A model generated the notes under the pieces. The model did no database searches. It was not told where the DNA came from and saw only the letters and a program-made list of their open reading frames with translations. Below are positions 53,914 to 62,383 of a stretch of DNA of 64,000 nt, piece after piece. The DNA comes from an uncultured Alphaproteobacteria bacterium (GTDB taxonomy: Bacteria; Pseudomonadota; Alphaproteobacteria; Caulobacterales; Hyphomonadaceae), in contig CAIKWZ010000040.1 in assembly GCA_903831255.1 (NCBI GenBank), positions 1 through 64,000 on the forward strand, given 5' to 3'. Numbering within the stretch: the stretch's first letter is position 1; every line of letters starts with the position of its first letter. Both the position numbers and the translations under genes were made by a program.

Positions 53914-54158
53914 GAAAACGGTAGGTCAACGGGTCCCGCGCCCTGCGACCGCCTCGGGCGGGCTCAGCGGCTCGGGGACCTGGGGCAGACCCGACGAAAT
54001 CGCGTCGCGGACGCTCATAAGGCGGGCGAGCCGGGCGGACACAGCGCCTTACGCCCTGATCAGCCCAGCCCTTCGATTGTCGGCGTCCGGCCTGCGGTCG
54101 TCATGATTTCCGATCCTTTGATCGCGCCGCCCTGAATTTGACCTGACCGATTAGGAAA
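53914..54158. other. Intergenic region between trpC and the lexA promoter
   Basis: No intact gene was found; with the lexA promoter and leader the gene-free stretch is 307 bases. On the minus strand, 54018-53926 encodes 30 codons ending in TGA (starting MSVRDAISSGL, containing PPEAVAGR) that faintly recall the N-terminus of MoeA, a gene often found here. The likeness is weak and the strand is opposite to expectation, so this may be chance. Confidence 0.35.
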
Positions 54159-54187
54159 TTGACCCATAACGTGAACACATGTAGAAC
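54159..54187 (+). promoter_or_regulatory. lexA promoter with alphaproteobacterial SOS box
   Basis: GAAC-ACATGTA-GAAC (54173-54187) matches the direct-repeat SOS box GAAC-N7-GAAC of alphaproteobacteria. It overlaps a sigma-70-like promoter with -35 TTGACC (54159-54164), 17-base spacer and -10 TAGAAC (54182-54187), so bound LexA would block RNA polymerase. Confidence 0.85.
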
Positions 54188-54220
54188 TCTTTGCGACTCA
54201 TGATGGGTCTCGAGGACGCC

Positions 54221-54928
54221 ATGCTCACGAAAAAACAAAAAGAATTGCTCGAGTTCATTCATGAGCGGATCCTCGCCACAGGGGTTTCGCCCTCCTTTGA
54301 CGAGATGAAGGAGGCCCTCGATCTGGCCTCGAAGTCGGGGATCCACCGGCTGATTATGGCCCTTGAGGAACGCGGCTTTCTGCGCCGTCTGCCCAATCGG
54401 GCGAGGGCGCTGGAGGTTTTGAAGCTGCCGGAGAGCGCAACCGCTCCCACGCCGGCTGCAGCGCCGAGCGCGCCTCCGCCGCGCGGCCCGTTCAGGCCCA
54501 GCCTCGTGGGCGCTCCCCAGGAGCCCAGGGCCGAGGCCGTGAGATCTGGGCTTATCCCGGTTCTGGGACGGATTGCGGCGGGAACCGCCATCGAGGCGAT
54601 CCAGCACGAAACCCATCGTATCGCCCCGCCGGACGGACAGCTCGATCCGGATACGCATTATGCTCTTGAGGTGCGTGGGGATTCGATGATCAACGCCGGG
54701 ATCCTGGACGGAGACACGGTGATCCTCAAGCGCACGGATATCGCCGATTCCGGAGATATCGTGGTCGCTCTGGTGGATGAGGCGGAGGCCACTCTCAAGC
54801 GCTTCCGCAAGAAGGGTGGATCGATCGCGCTCGAGGCCGCCAATCCGGCCTATGGGACGCGGATTTTCGGGCCGGATCGCGTCCGCATTCAGGGGCGTCT
54901 CGTCGCGCTCGTTCGGCGCTACCTCTAG
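54221..54928 (+). CDS. lexA: SOS repressor LexA
   Basis: 235 residues from ATG 54221 with GAGGA upstream. Winged-helix DNA-binding domain ([36 protein letters not shown]), an Ala/Pro linker, and a peptidase S24 domain with cleavage site Ala120-Gly121, catalytic Ser155 (RGDSM) and Lys193 (ATLKRF). It represses DNA-damage genes and cuts itself on RecA activation. The SOS box 34 bases upstream shows autoregulation. Confidence 0.97.
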   Translation: MLTKKQKELLEFIHERILATGVSPSFDEMKEALDLASKSGIHRLIMALEERGFLRRLPNRARALEVLKLPESATAPTPAAAPSAPPPRGPFRPSLVGAPQEPRAEAVRSGLIPVLGRIAAGTAIEAIQHETHRIAPPDGQLDPDTHYALEVRGDSMINAGILDGDTVILKRTDIADSGDIVVALVDEAEATLKRFRKKGGSIALEAANPAYGTRIFGPDRVRIQGRLVALVRRYL

Positions 54929-55076
54929 CAGGCCGGCGGATAGTCTTTCTTGCCGGGAGGGGATCCTCTTTGCTCGCCCTCTTGCCTCCAGGCGGGGCTC
55001 TGTGGTCTTCCATGGCCGGTCTGCGGGCTCGGGCGGAGATGACCTCCAGCCGCGCAGCGAACCGATCGGGTTGTTC

Positions 55077-56555
55077 ATGCAGGTTGTCACGCGCTTTGCG
55101 CCGTCTCCCACAGGTTTCCTTCACATCGGGGGCGCCAGGACGGCGCTGTTCTGCTGGCTGTATGCCCGGGCGAAGGGCGGAAAGTTTCTTCTTCGGATCG
55201 AGGACACTGATCGCGAGCGTTCAACCCAGGCGGCGGTGGACGCCATATTTGACGGCCTGAGCTGGCTCGGACTGGATGCCGACGAGCCGCCCCTGCTCCA
55301 GAGCGAGCGCGCGGAACGTCACAGGGAGGTCGCTCTGGAGCTGGTTCGTCGGGGGGCCGCCTATCGCTGTCCGGTGACCCAGGACGAACTTGAAGCGCGA
55401 CGCGCGGCGGCGGCGGCTCTGCGCCGCGAACGCGAGATCGCCGCTCCGATGTCGGAGCGCGATGCCGCCTCCCTCGAGGCGGCGCGCGATCATCTCATGA
55501 AGCCTTTCAGATCCGCCTGGCGCGATCCTGCGCGCGCGCTGCCGGACGGAGCGCCTTATGTCGTGCGGCTGAGAATGCCGGATGAAGGAGAGATTGTCGT
55601 CGAGGACAGGGTCCAGGGTCGGGTGCGGATCGCCTGTTCGGATCTCGATGATCTGATTCTTCTGCGCTCGGATGGAACGCCGACTTACATGCTGGCGGTT
55701 GTGGTGGACGATCATGATATGGGCGTCACCCACGTGATCCGCGGCGACGATCATCTGACCAACACCTTCCGTCAGTTGCCCATCTATCTGGGCATGGGAT
55801 GGACCCCTCCGGTGCATTCGCACGTCCCGATGATCCACGGCCCCGACGGCAAGAAGCTGTCCAAACGTCACGGGGCGCTGGGCGTCGAGGCCTATCGGGA
55901 GCTCGGTTATCTTCCGGAAGCGCTCAAGAACTATCTGCTTCGTCTGGGGTGGTCCCATGGAGACGATGAGATCATCGACACGGACCAGGCGATCGCCTGG
56001 TTCGATCTTGACGGGCTCGGCAAGGCCCCCGCCCGACTGGACATCGCGAAGCTGAATGCGGTGAACGGCCATTACATGGGGCTTGCGGACAATGATCGTC
56101 TCGCCGACCTCTTTTTCGCCCTGCCGTTCGAACCGGACCTTGAGGCTCGACTGAGCCCGGCGGCCCGCGAGCGGATCCGGGCCGCCATGGGGGTTCTGAA
56201 AACACGGGCGGCGACCATTGTTCAGCTCAAGGACGCCAGCGCGTTCCTGACCGACCTGAGACCGATCGCTCTGACCGGTAAGAGCGCTGACCTGCTCAAT
56301 GATGAGGCGCGAGAGCGCCTGCGACAGGTCGTCCGTCGCCTTGAGGCCCTCGCGGACTGGTCGGAAGGTCCTATTCGGGATGAAATGACGGGTCTTTGCG
56401 CCGAACTGGGGGTGTCGATGGGCAAAATCGGCCCGCTCCTGAGAGCGGTTCTGACGGGTGGGGCCTCGGCTCCCGACATAATGCTTGTACTGACTTTACT
56501 TGGACGTAATGAGTGTCTGGCAAGACTGAAGGATCAGGCCGAAGGCGCGCGCTGA
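55077..56555 (+). CDS. gltX: Glutamyl-tRNA synthetase
   Basis: 492 residues from ATG 55077, giving [20 protein letters not shown] as the class I signature region; the open frame upstream is not family-like. The KMSKS-equivalent GKKLSKRHG and an anticodon-binding helical C-terminus are present. It charges tRNA-Glu and, where tRNA-Gln is made indirectly, tRNA-Gln too. The gap 54929-55076 before it lacks the comEC gene often found here. Confidence 0.97.
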   Translation: MQVVTRFAPSPTGFLHIGGARTALFCWLYARAKGGKFLLRIEDTDRERSTQAAVDAIFDGLSWLGLDADEPPLLQSERAERHREVALELVRRGAAYRCPVTQDELEARRAAAAALRREREIAAPMSERDAASLEAARDHLMKPFRSAWRDPARALPDGAPYVVRLRMPDEGEIVVEDRVQGRVRIACSDLDDLILLRSDGTPTYMLAVVVDDHDMGVTHVIRGDDHLTNTFRQLPIYLGMGWTPPVHSHVPMIHGPDGKKLSKRHGALGVEAYRELGYLPEALKNYLLRLGWSHGDDEIIDTDQAIAWFDLDGLGKAPARLDIAKLNAVNGHYMGLADNDRLADLFFALPFEPDLEARLSPAARERIRAAMGVLKTRAATIVQLKDASAFLTDLRPIALTGKSADLLNDEARERLRQVVRRLEALADWSEGPIRDEMTGLCAELGVSMGKIGPLLRAVLTGGASAPDIMLVLTLLGRNECLARLKDQAEGAR

Positions 56556-56563
56556 GCCTGTCG

Positions 56564-56580
56564 TCCCGTTGCGGACGGGA
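56564..56580 (+). terminator. Hairpin between gltX and gltA
   Basis: TCCCGT-TGCGG-ACGGGA, a 6-bp stem, starts nine bases after the gltX stop and ends 18 bases before the gltA start. Only AATTT follows, so it may be partial termination or a gltA leader element. Confidence 0.4.
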
Positions 56581-56598
56581 ATTTCGAGGAGAGGGACT

Positions 56599-57906
56599 AT
56601 GGAGAACAAGGTCAAACTGAAGGGCAAGGCGCAGATGACGGTGAACGGCCGTACGGCCGAATTCCCTGTCTACAGCGGGACGCTCGGACCGGATGTCGTT
56701 GATATCGGGACCCTGTACAAGCAGGCCGACGTGTTCACCCTCGACCCCGGGTTCACCTCGACCGGCAGCTGCGAGAGCCAGATCACCTTCATCGACGGCG
56801 ATGAGGGCGTGCTCCTCCATCGGGGATATCCGATCGATCAGCTGGCCGAGAAGTCCTCCTTCCTTGAAGTGTGCTACCTGCTTCTTCACGGCGAGCTTCC
56901 CAACGAAAGCCAGGCGAAGACGTTCAATACGACGATCACGCGCCATACCATGCTGCATGCGCAGTTCGACCGGTTCTTTGAAGGCTTCCGCCGCGACGCG
57001 CACCCCATGGCGGTGATGGTCGGCGCCGTAGGCGCCCTCTCGGCTTTCTATCATGACTCGACGGACATCAATGATCCGGTTCAGCGCCTGGTCGCCTCCC
57101 ACCGCATGATCGCCAAGATGCCCACGATTGCGGCCAGAGCCTACAAGTATACCTCCGGCCAGCCCTTCGTCTCGCCGCGAAATGAACTCGACTACGCCTC
57201 CAACTTCCTGCGCATGTGCTTCTCGGTTCCGGCAGAGGACTATGCCGTCAATCCGGTGCTCGCCCGGGCCATGGACCGCATCTTCATCCTGCATGCTGAT
57301 CACGAGCAGAACGCCTCGACCTCGACGGTGAGGCTCGCCGGATCGTCCGGAGCCAATCCCTTTGCCTGCATCGCCGCCGGCATCGCATGTCTTTGGGGGC
57401 CCAGCCATGGCGGGGCTAACGAGGCCGCTCTCAAGATGCTCAGTGAGATCGGGACCGTCGATCGCGTGCACGAGTACGTCAAAAAGGCGAAGGACAAGAA
57501 CGATCCCTTCCGCCTGATGGGCTTCGGCCACCGGGTCTATAAGAACTACGACCCGCGCGCGAAGGTGATGCAGAAGACCTGCCATGAGGTTCTCAAGGAA
57601 GTCGGCGCGGAGTCCGATCCGCTTCTGCCGGTCGCCATGGAACTCGAGCGTATCGCGCTCAGCGACGAGTATTTCATCGAGAAGAAGCTCTATCCGAACA
57701 TCGACTTCTATTCGGGCATCACGCTGAAGGCGATGGGCTTCCCGACGGACATGTTCACCGTGCTGTTCGCCCTCGCCCGTACGGTCGGCTGGATCGCCCA
57801 GTGGCAGGAAATGATCGAGGATCCCACTCAGCGCATCGGTCGTCCGCGTCAGATCTACACCGGCGCGCCTCGCCGCGACTACGTGCCCATGAGTCAGCGC
57901 GGCTGA
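56599..57906 (+). CDS. gltA: Citrate synthase (type II)
   Basis: 435 residues from ATG 56599 with GAGGAGAGGG upstream. Active-site pieces: [23 protein letters not shown] and [16 protein letters not shown], plus [20 protein letters not shown]. It condenses acetyl-CoA and oxaloacetate in the TCA cycle. Its length and N-terminal beta domain match the hexameric Gram-negative type. Convergent with lpxB, 15 bases between stops. Confidence 0.98.
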   Translation: MENKVKLKGKAQMTVNGRTAEFPVYSGTLGPDVVDIGTLYKQADVFTLDPGFTSTGSCESQITFIDGDEGVLLHRGYPIDQLAEKSSFLEVCYLLLHGELPNESQAKTFNTTITRHTMLHAQFDRFFEGFRRDAHPMAVMVGAVGALSAFYHDSTDINDPVQRLVASHRMIAKMPTIAARAYKYTSGQPFVSPRNELDYASNFLRMCFSVPAEDYAVNPVLARAMDRIFILHADHEQNASTSTVRLAGSSGANPFACIAAGIACLWGPSHGGANEAALKMLSEIGTVDRVHEYVKKAKDKNDPFRLMGFGHRVYKNYDPRAKVMQKTCHEVLKEVGAESDPLLPVAMELERIALSDEYFIEKKLYPNIDFYSGITLKAMGFPTDMFTVLFALARTVGWIAQWQEMIEDPTQRIGRPRQIYTGAPRRDYVPMSQRG

Positions 57907-57921
57907 TCTCTCAGGCCGGTT

Positions 57922-59064
57922 TCAGGCCAGTTTCAGGATCGTTTCTGCGGCGATCTCCGCTGCAGGACGTCCTGGTCCGGCCATCGCCTCGAGGGCCCGC
58001 TTCTGGCGGGCCCTTTGCGCATCCAGCGCCTGCGGATCATCCAGCAGCCTGATGCAGGCGCCCGCCGTGCGCGCAGGCGTGAAACGCGTCTGGACAAACT
58101 CCGGGGCGGCCTCTTCTCCCGCCGCGACATTGATGAGCGTGATGAACCGCGAGCGCATCAGAAAGAGACGCGCAATCGCCCATGTGACCCATCCTAACCG
58201 ATAACCCACGACGATCGCTGCGCCCTGGACGGCAAGCTCGGTGGTCACTGTTCCCGAACAGGCCAGCGCGACCTCCATGGCGGCGAAGGCGGAGGACTTC
58301 TCATCCTCCGACACCAGAACATGAGGAAAGGTCCAGGTCGCAGCCATCGCGCGAACCTGTTTTTCTACGCCTGGCGCCATAACGCAGACCACGATCACAT
58401 CGGGCCGCTGGCGGCAGACCTGTTCGCAGGCTTCAATCAGCGTCGGGGCCGTGCGGCGGAGTTCCGAAGGGCGGCTGCCGGGAAGAAGACCGACGATCCG
58501 GCGTCCGGAATGAAATCCGTGCGCCTGAGAGAACGCCTGGCCGTCCGCCTCGCGACCTCGCCCGAGAGCGGGGTTGCCGATGACCGTCGTGGCCAGCCCG
58601 TACTTCTCAAAATACGGCTGCTCGAATGCGTGAATGCACAGGAGGTGGTCGCACCAGCGCGCAAGAACCTTCGCCCGCCCGGGACGTGTCGCCCAGACCT
58701 GCGGACCGATCAGCTTGATACGGCGCGCCTTGACGCCCGCGAGCTTCAGCTCCCGGGCCAGACGCCACATGAACCCCCAGGAATCGATCAGAACCACTGC
58801 ATCCGGCGCGCTCGCCGCAATCGCCTCGGCCGCCTCCCGAACAAGGCGCTTCACGCGCGAATACGCCTTGAGGCCGTCCACGAGACCCAGAACGGCCAGC
58901 CCGTCGAGCCGAACGGGAAGACTTGAGGCCGCAGCGCTCATCGCTCCCCCGCCGATCACCGAGAGACGGACGTCCGGCGATCTGGCCTTCAGGGCGGCGA
59001 TCACTTCCGCGCCAAGCGCGTCCCCGGAGGCCTCCGCCGCCACAAGCACGATATGGCGGCTCAC
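57922..59064 (-). CDS. lpxB: Lipid-A-disaccharide synthase
   Basis: 380 residues, GT19 glycosyltransferase. It starts IVLVAAEASGDALGAEVIAA and has VLIDSWGFMWRLAREL, GPQVWATRPGR, GLLPGSRPSELRRTAP and CSGTVTTELAVQGA. It joins UDP-diacylglucosamine and lipid X to the tetraacyl disaccharide at the inner membrane. Its ATG overlaps the lpxI stop (ATGA); last gene of the bamA-skp-lpxD-lpxA-lpxI-lpxB unit. Confidence 0.97.
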   Translation of the reverse strand: MSRHIVLVAAEASGDALGAEVIAALKARSPDVRLSVIGGGAMSAAASSLPVRLDGLAVLGLVDGLKAYSRVKRLVREAAEAIAASAPDAVVLIDSWGFMWRLARELKLAGVKARRIKLIGPQVWATRPGRAKVLARWCDHLLCIHAFEQPYFEKYGLATTVIGNPALGRGREADGQAFSQAHGFHSGRRIVGLLPGSRPSELRRTAPTLIEACEQVCRQRPDVIVVCVMAPGVEKQVRAMAATWTFPHVLVSEDEKSSAFAAMEVALACSGTVTTELAVQGAAIVVGYRLGWVTWAIARLFLMRSRFITLINVAAGEEAAPEFVQTRFTPARTAGACIRLLDDPQALDAQRARQKRALEAMAGPGRPAAEIAAETILKLA

Positions 59065-59897
59065 ACGATCTCCTCCGGACGGAAGCCGTAGATAAACAGC
59101 CCCAGCTGATCGGCGAGTGCAATCGTTGCAGGCCGGTTCACGATCAGAGCGCCGCCCGCGAGAACGGCGAGCCCTGAAAGTTTCCCCTCCGCGGCTCGTC
59201 TCACCGTCTCCTCGCCGATCGTGGGAAGATCGACCCGTGCGTCCTGTATGGGCTTGGGGCGCTTCACCAGAACGCCTCCCTGACCCCGAACGGCAGGCGG
59301 CAGAGCGGCGCAGCGCGCGAGCATGTGGTCGGTGCCTTCCTGAGCCTCAAGGGCGAGAACGATGCCGCCAGCGCTCACCGCGCCCTGTCCGATATCGAGC
59401 GCGCCGATCGCTTCTGCGGCCTTCGCCGCACGGCGGATATCCCGCCAGTCCCCCTCGCCGGGCGCATGCCGACCCATGACCCCCGATGGAGCGAGAAGGG
59501 CGCTGGCCGCCTGTTCGGCGCCGATAATGCGCAGACCGGCGGCGCTGAAGGCCCCGAGCACGACCCGCAGCAGCGCGTCGTCGCCCTTCCCGGCGGCTTC
59601 CTTCAGAGCTGGCAGGAGACTGAGGCCTTCCTCGTCGAACGTGAGCTGGCTGAAGTCCGGACGCTGAACCACCCCGGCGAAGACAATGTCCTCACACCCG
59701 GCGTCTTTCAGAAAGCGGATCTGCCGTCCGGTCTCGCCGATCCCGAAACTCTGTCCGCCAAAGGCGGAGACAAGGTCTGGGTCGGCAAATCCGCTGACCC
59801 CCAGCACCACGACTTCGCGGCCTGCAGCCCTCGCCAGCTCGGCGGTTCGTCGAGGCAGGTCTCCTGCGCCTGCGATGATCCCCAGCGGTCCGCTCAT
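59061..59897 (-). CDS. lpxI: UDP-2,3-diacylglucosamine pyrophosphatase LpxI
   Basis: 278 residues from ATG 59897, four bases after lpxA. The family start GPLGIIAGAGDLPRRTAELA, the DUF1009 core FAGVVQRPDFSQL, GDDALLRVVLGAF, ALEAQEGTDHML and the C-terminal DLPTIGEETVRRAA are present. It cleaves UDP-2,3-diacylglucosamine to lipid X, the alphaproteobacterial replacement for LpxH. Alternative upstream starts lie inside lpxA. Confidence 0.95.
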   Translation of the reverse strand: MSGPLGIIAGAGDLPRRTAELARAAGREVVVLGVSGFADPDLVSAFGGQSFGIGETGRQIRFLKDAGCEDIVFAGVVQRPDFSQLTFDEEGLSLLPALKEAAGKGDDALLRVVLGAFSAAGLRIIGAEQAASALLAPSGVMGRHAPGEGDWRDIRRAAKAAEAIGALDIGQGAVSAGGIVLALEAQEGTDHMLARCAALPPAVRGQGGVLVKRPKPIQDARVDLPTIGEETVRRAAEGKLSGLAVLAGGALIVNRPATIALADQLGLFIYGFRPEEIV

Positions 59898-59901
59898 AGC
59901 C

Positions 59902-60693
59902 TCACTCCGCCGCTGGCAGACACAGAGGCCTGCGATCGCCGTCGCGGATGAAGGCGAGGATCTCGCTGACCTCCGCACAGTCGCTGTGACGCGCCGCGAC
60001 GAGCTCCAGGCGCTCGCTGAAAACGCCGGCGCCGTGAAAGAGCTCCCGGTAAAAGGCGCGCAGGGTCGTGATGGTCTCGCGTGAGAAGCCGCGTCTCTTG
60101 AGACCGATGAGGTTCAGGCCATGCAGACGTCCGTGATTGTCGGCCATTCCGAACGGGATGAGATCCCCGAGGAGGGGCGCACCTCCGCCGACCATGGAAT
60201 TGCGGCCGATCCGAACAAACTGATGGATGGCGGAGAGGCCGCCGAAGTTGACATTATCGCCCACCTCGACGAACCCGCCCATCACTGCGCCGGTCGCCAT
60301 GACGGCCCCGTTTCCGACAATGCAGTCATGACCGATATGGCTGTTGGCCATGAAGAACCCGCCGTCGCCGACGCGCGTCACGCCGCGACCCTTGGGGGTG
60401 CCAAGGTTCATCGTGACCCCTTCGCGAAGGATGTTCCCTCGCCCGATCTGCAGGGCGGTGTCTTCACCGCGATAACGGATGTCCTGCGGCCCCTGACCGA
60501 GTGAGACGAAGGGATGAACGACCGTATCGGCGCCGATCGAGGTGCGTCCCTGGACCGATACATGGCTGATCAGCTTCACGCCCGCCTCGAGACGGACAAG
60601 CGGACCGACCGTGCAGAAAGGGCCGATCTCGACGCCCTCCCCCAGCTCCGCAGCCGAAGAGACGATGGCTGTGGGGTCTATGGACACGCTCAT
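59902..60693 (-). CDS. lpxA: UDP-N-acetylglucosamine acyltransferase LpxA
   Basis: 263 residues of left-handed beta-helix hexapeptide repeats. It starts IDPTAIVSSAAELGEGVEIG, has the family block DTVVHPFVSLGQGPQDIRYR, the catalytic His in FFMANSHIGHDCIVG and a helical C-terminus (RGFSRETITTLRAFYREL). It adds the first hydroxyacyl chain in lipid A synthesis. Preceded by lpxD with only 35 bases between, where fabZ normally lies. Confidence 0.97.
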   Translation of the reverse strand: MSVSIDPTAIVSSAAELGEGVEIGPFCTVGPLVRLEAGVKLISHVSVQGRTSIGADTVVHPFVSLGQGPQDIRYRGEDTALQIGRGNILREGVTMNLGTPKGRGVTRVGDGGFFMANSHIGHDCIVGNGAVMATGAVMGGFVEVGDNVNFGGLSAIHQFVRIGRNSMVGGGAPLLGDLIPFGMADNHGRLHGLNLIGLKRRGFSRETITTLRAFYRELFHGAGVFSERLELVAARHSDCAEVSEILAFIRDGDRRPLCLPAAE

Positions 60694-60728
60694 CGGCCCG
60701 TCTCCTTTTCAGGCGAACGCCTCGGCGT

Positions 60729-61745
60729 TCAACCGTCCTTCGAGCCGCGTTTCTGCGCTTCCCGGGCGAGCCATGCAAGCTCGCGCATCCACGTCCGCGA
60801 GGGCTTGGCCGGATAGCCGGCGACGGTCTCGCCCTCTGCGACATCCTTCAGCACGGCGGCCCCGGCGGCGATGCGCGCCCCGCGACCGACGACGATATGA
60901 TCGCCAAGACCGACGCGGCCCCCGAACTGCGCCCCATCCCCGACGATCGAGGAGCCCGAGACGCCCGCGAAGGCGGCCATCACGACGTGACGTCCGATAC
61001 GAACATTATGCCCGATGTGGCAGAGGTTATCGATGTGAGAGCCCTCGCCGATGACGGTGTCGGCGAAAAGTCCCCGGTCGATGCAGCTGTTGGCGCCGAC
61101 AGTGACGCCGTTCTGAAGGATAACCCGCCCGAAGTGCGGGGTGAGGCGTGCTCCGTCGGCATGCTGAGCGAGGCCGAAACCGGTCTCCCCGATCACCACC
61201 CCGGACAGCAGCGTGACGTCGTCGCCGATGAGGGCGCAGCTGATGACTGCGCCGGCCCCTATCCGGGATCTCCATCCGATCTGCACTCCGGGCCCGATCA
61301 CGGCGTTCGGACCGATCGCAGCTCCGGCCCCGATGGTGGCCCCAGCCCCGATGATGCACCCTGGAAGGATCCTCGCCCCCGCCTCGATCCTCGCTGTCGG
61401 ATGGATCGCCGGATCCCCGGGCTGTGTCTCGATCCGCTGGAAAATCCTCTCGCTCGCCCGGGCGAAGGCGGCCCTCGGTCGTTCCGAAACGATGCAGGTC
61501 ATCCGGTCCGGGCGCCCTGAAAGCGCCTCCGGGCGAACAAAGCAGATCCCTGCCCGCACCCGACGTAGCGCATCCGGACTGCGATCTTCGAGGAAGGTCA
61601 GATCCTCTGGTCCCGCCTCGAGGCTTGGCGCGACGGAGGCGACCACCCGGTCTTCCACGCCCTCGACAACGTTTGATCCGGCCTCCGATGCCAGTTGAAG
61701 GGCGGAGGCCGGACCGAGATAGGCGTAGAAACGACGGTCAATCAC
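60729..61745 (-). CDS. lpxD: UDP-3-O-acylglucosamine N-acyltransferase LpxD
   Basis: 338 residues, GTG start at 61745, 16 bases after skp. An N-terminal uridine-binding domain (GPEDLTFLEDRSPDALRRVR) precedes hexapeptide repeats and the family block LCHIGHNVRIGRHVVMAAFA with catalytic His. The C-terminal helix reads SRTWMRELAWLAREAQKRG. It adds the N-linked hydroxyacyl chain of lipid A. Confidence 0.97.
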   Translation of the reverse strand: MIDRRFYAYLGPASALQLASEAGSNVVEGVEDRVVASVAPSLEAGPEDLTFLEDRSPDALRRVRAGICFVRPEALSGRPDRMTCIVSERPRAAFARASERIFQRIETQPGDPAIHPTARIEAGARILPGCIIGAGATIGAGAAIGPNAVIGPGVQIGWRSRIGAGAVISCALIGDDVTLLSGVVIGETGFGLAQHADGARLTPHFGRVILQNGVTVGANSCIDRGLFADTVIGEGSHIDNLCHIGHNVRIGRHVVMAAFAGVSGSSIVGDGAQFGGRVGLGDHIVVGRGARIAAGAAVLKDVAEGETVAGYPAKPSRTWMRELAWLAREAQKRGSKDG

Positions 61746-61761
61746 CGGCCCGACCCAGCCC

Positions 61762-62382
61762 TCAGGGCTTGGGAGCGGCGGCGGCGGCCGGCTGGGCCTT
61801 GGCCATCGCAGCTTCCGCGGCGGCTTTCAGCGCAGCAAGGGTCGGCGTCGTGGCGTCGAGTCGCGCGACGACCTTGGCGCTGATGTCGGCGACCGGCTTG
61901 ACGAACCAGGTTGAAGAAATCGAGACAACGATATCCGCCCCGGCTTCCTTGGCGGCAAAATCCACCGCCGGCTGCAGCGCGAGGGTAAAGGCCTGATTGG
62001 CCGCCGTCTGTTGCTGTCCCAGGGCCTGGTCGAGAATATTGGCCTTCTGAAGGAACTCGTTCTTTTTCTTGTCCAGAGCCTCGACCCGCGCCTTGAGCGT
62101 CGCGTTGGCGGCGAGCGCTTCCTTGGAAAGGGACTGGATCTGCGGCTTCAGAGCCTCGTCTTCCGCCTTGATCTCGGTTCCAAGGGTCTCGAGGCCAAGC
62201 TTGGTGACCCCTTCCTGTCTGACGCTTTCGATCGTGGCGGCGATTTCCTTGCCGACCTTGCTGTTTTCGCGGATCGCCGCTTCGTCGATCACGAACACTT
62301 TCGACTGCGCCTGCGCCGCCGTCATGGTCGACGTGAAGCCTGAGAGCAGGAGCGCGGCCAGCGCCAAATGGTGAATTCTCAT
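61762..62382 (-). CDS. skp: Periplasmic chaperone Skp/OmpH
   Basis: 206 residues from ATG 62382, one base after bamA. A signal peptide (MRIHHLALAALLLSGFTSTM, cleavage near AQA) precedes an OmpH domain with a long helical hairpin (LKARVEALDKKKNEFLQKAN). The C-terminal tail is Ala-rich. Skp forms trimers that hold unfolded outer-membrane proteins on the way to the Bam complex, fitting its place beside bamA. Confidence 0.93.
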   Translation of the reverse strand: MRIHHLALAALLLSGFTSTMTAAQAQSKVFVIDEAAIRENSKVGKEIAATIESVRQEGVTKLGLETLGTEIKAEDEALKPQIQSLSKEALAANATLKARVEALDKKKNEFLQKANILDQALGQQQTAANQAFTLALQPAVDFAAKEAGADIVVSISSTWFVKPVADISAKVVARLDATTPTLAALKAAAEAAMAKAQPAAAAAPKP

Positions 62383-62383
62383 A

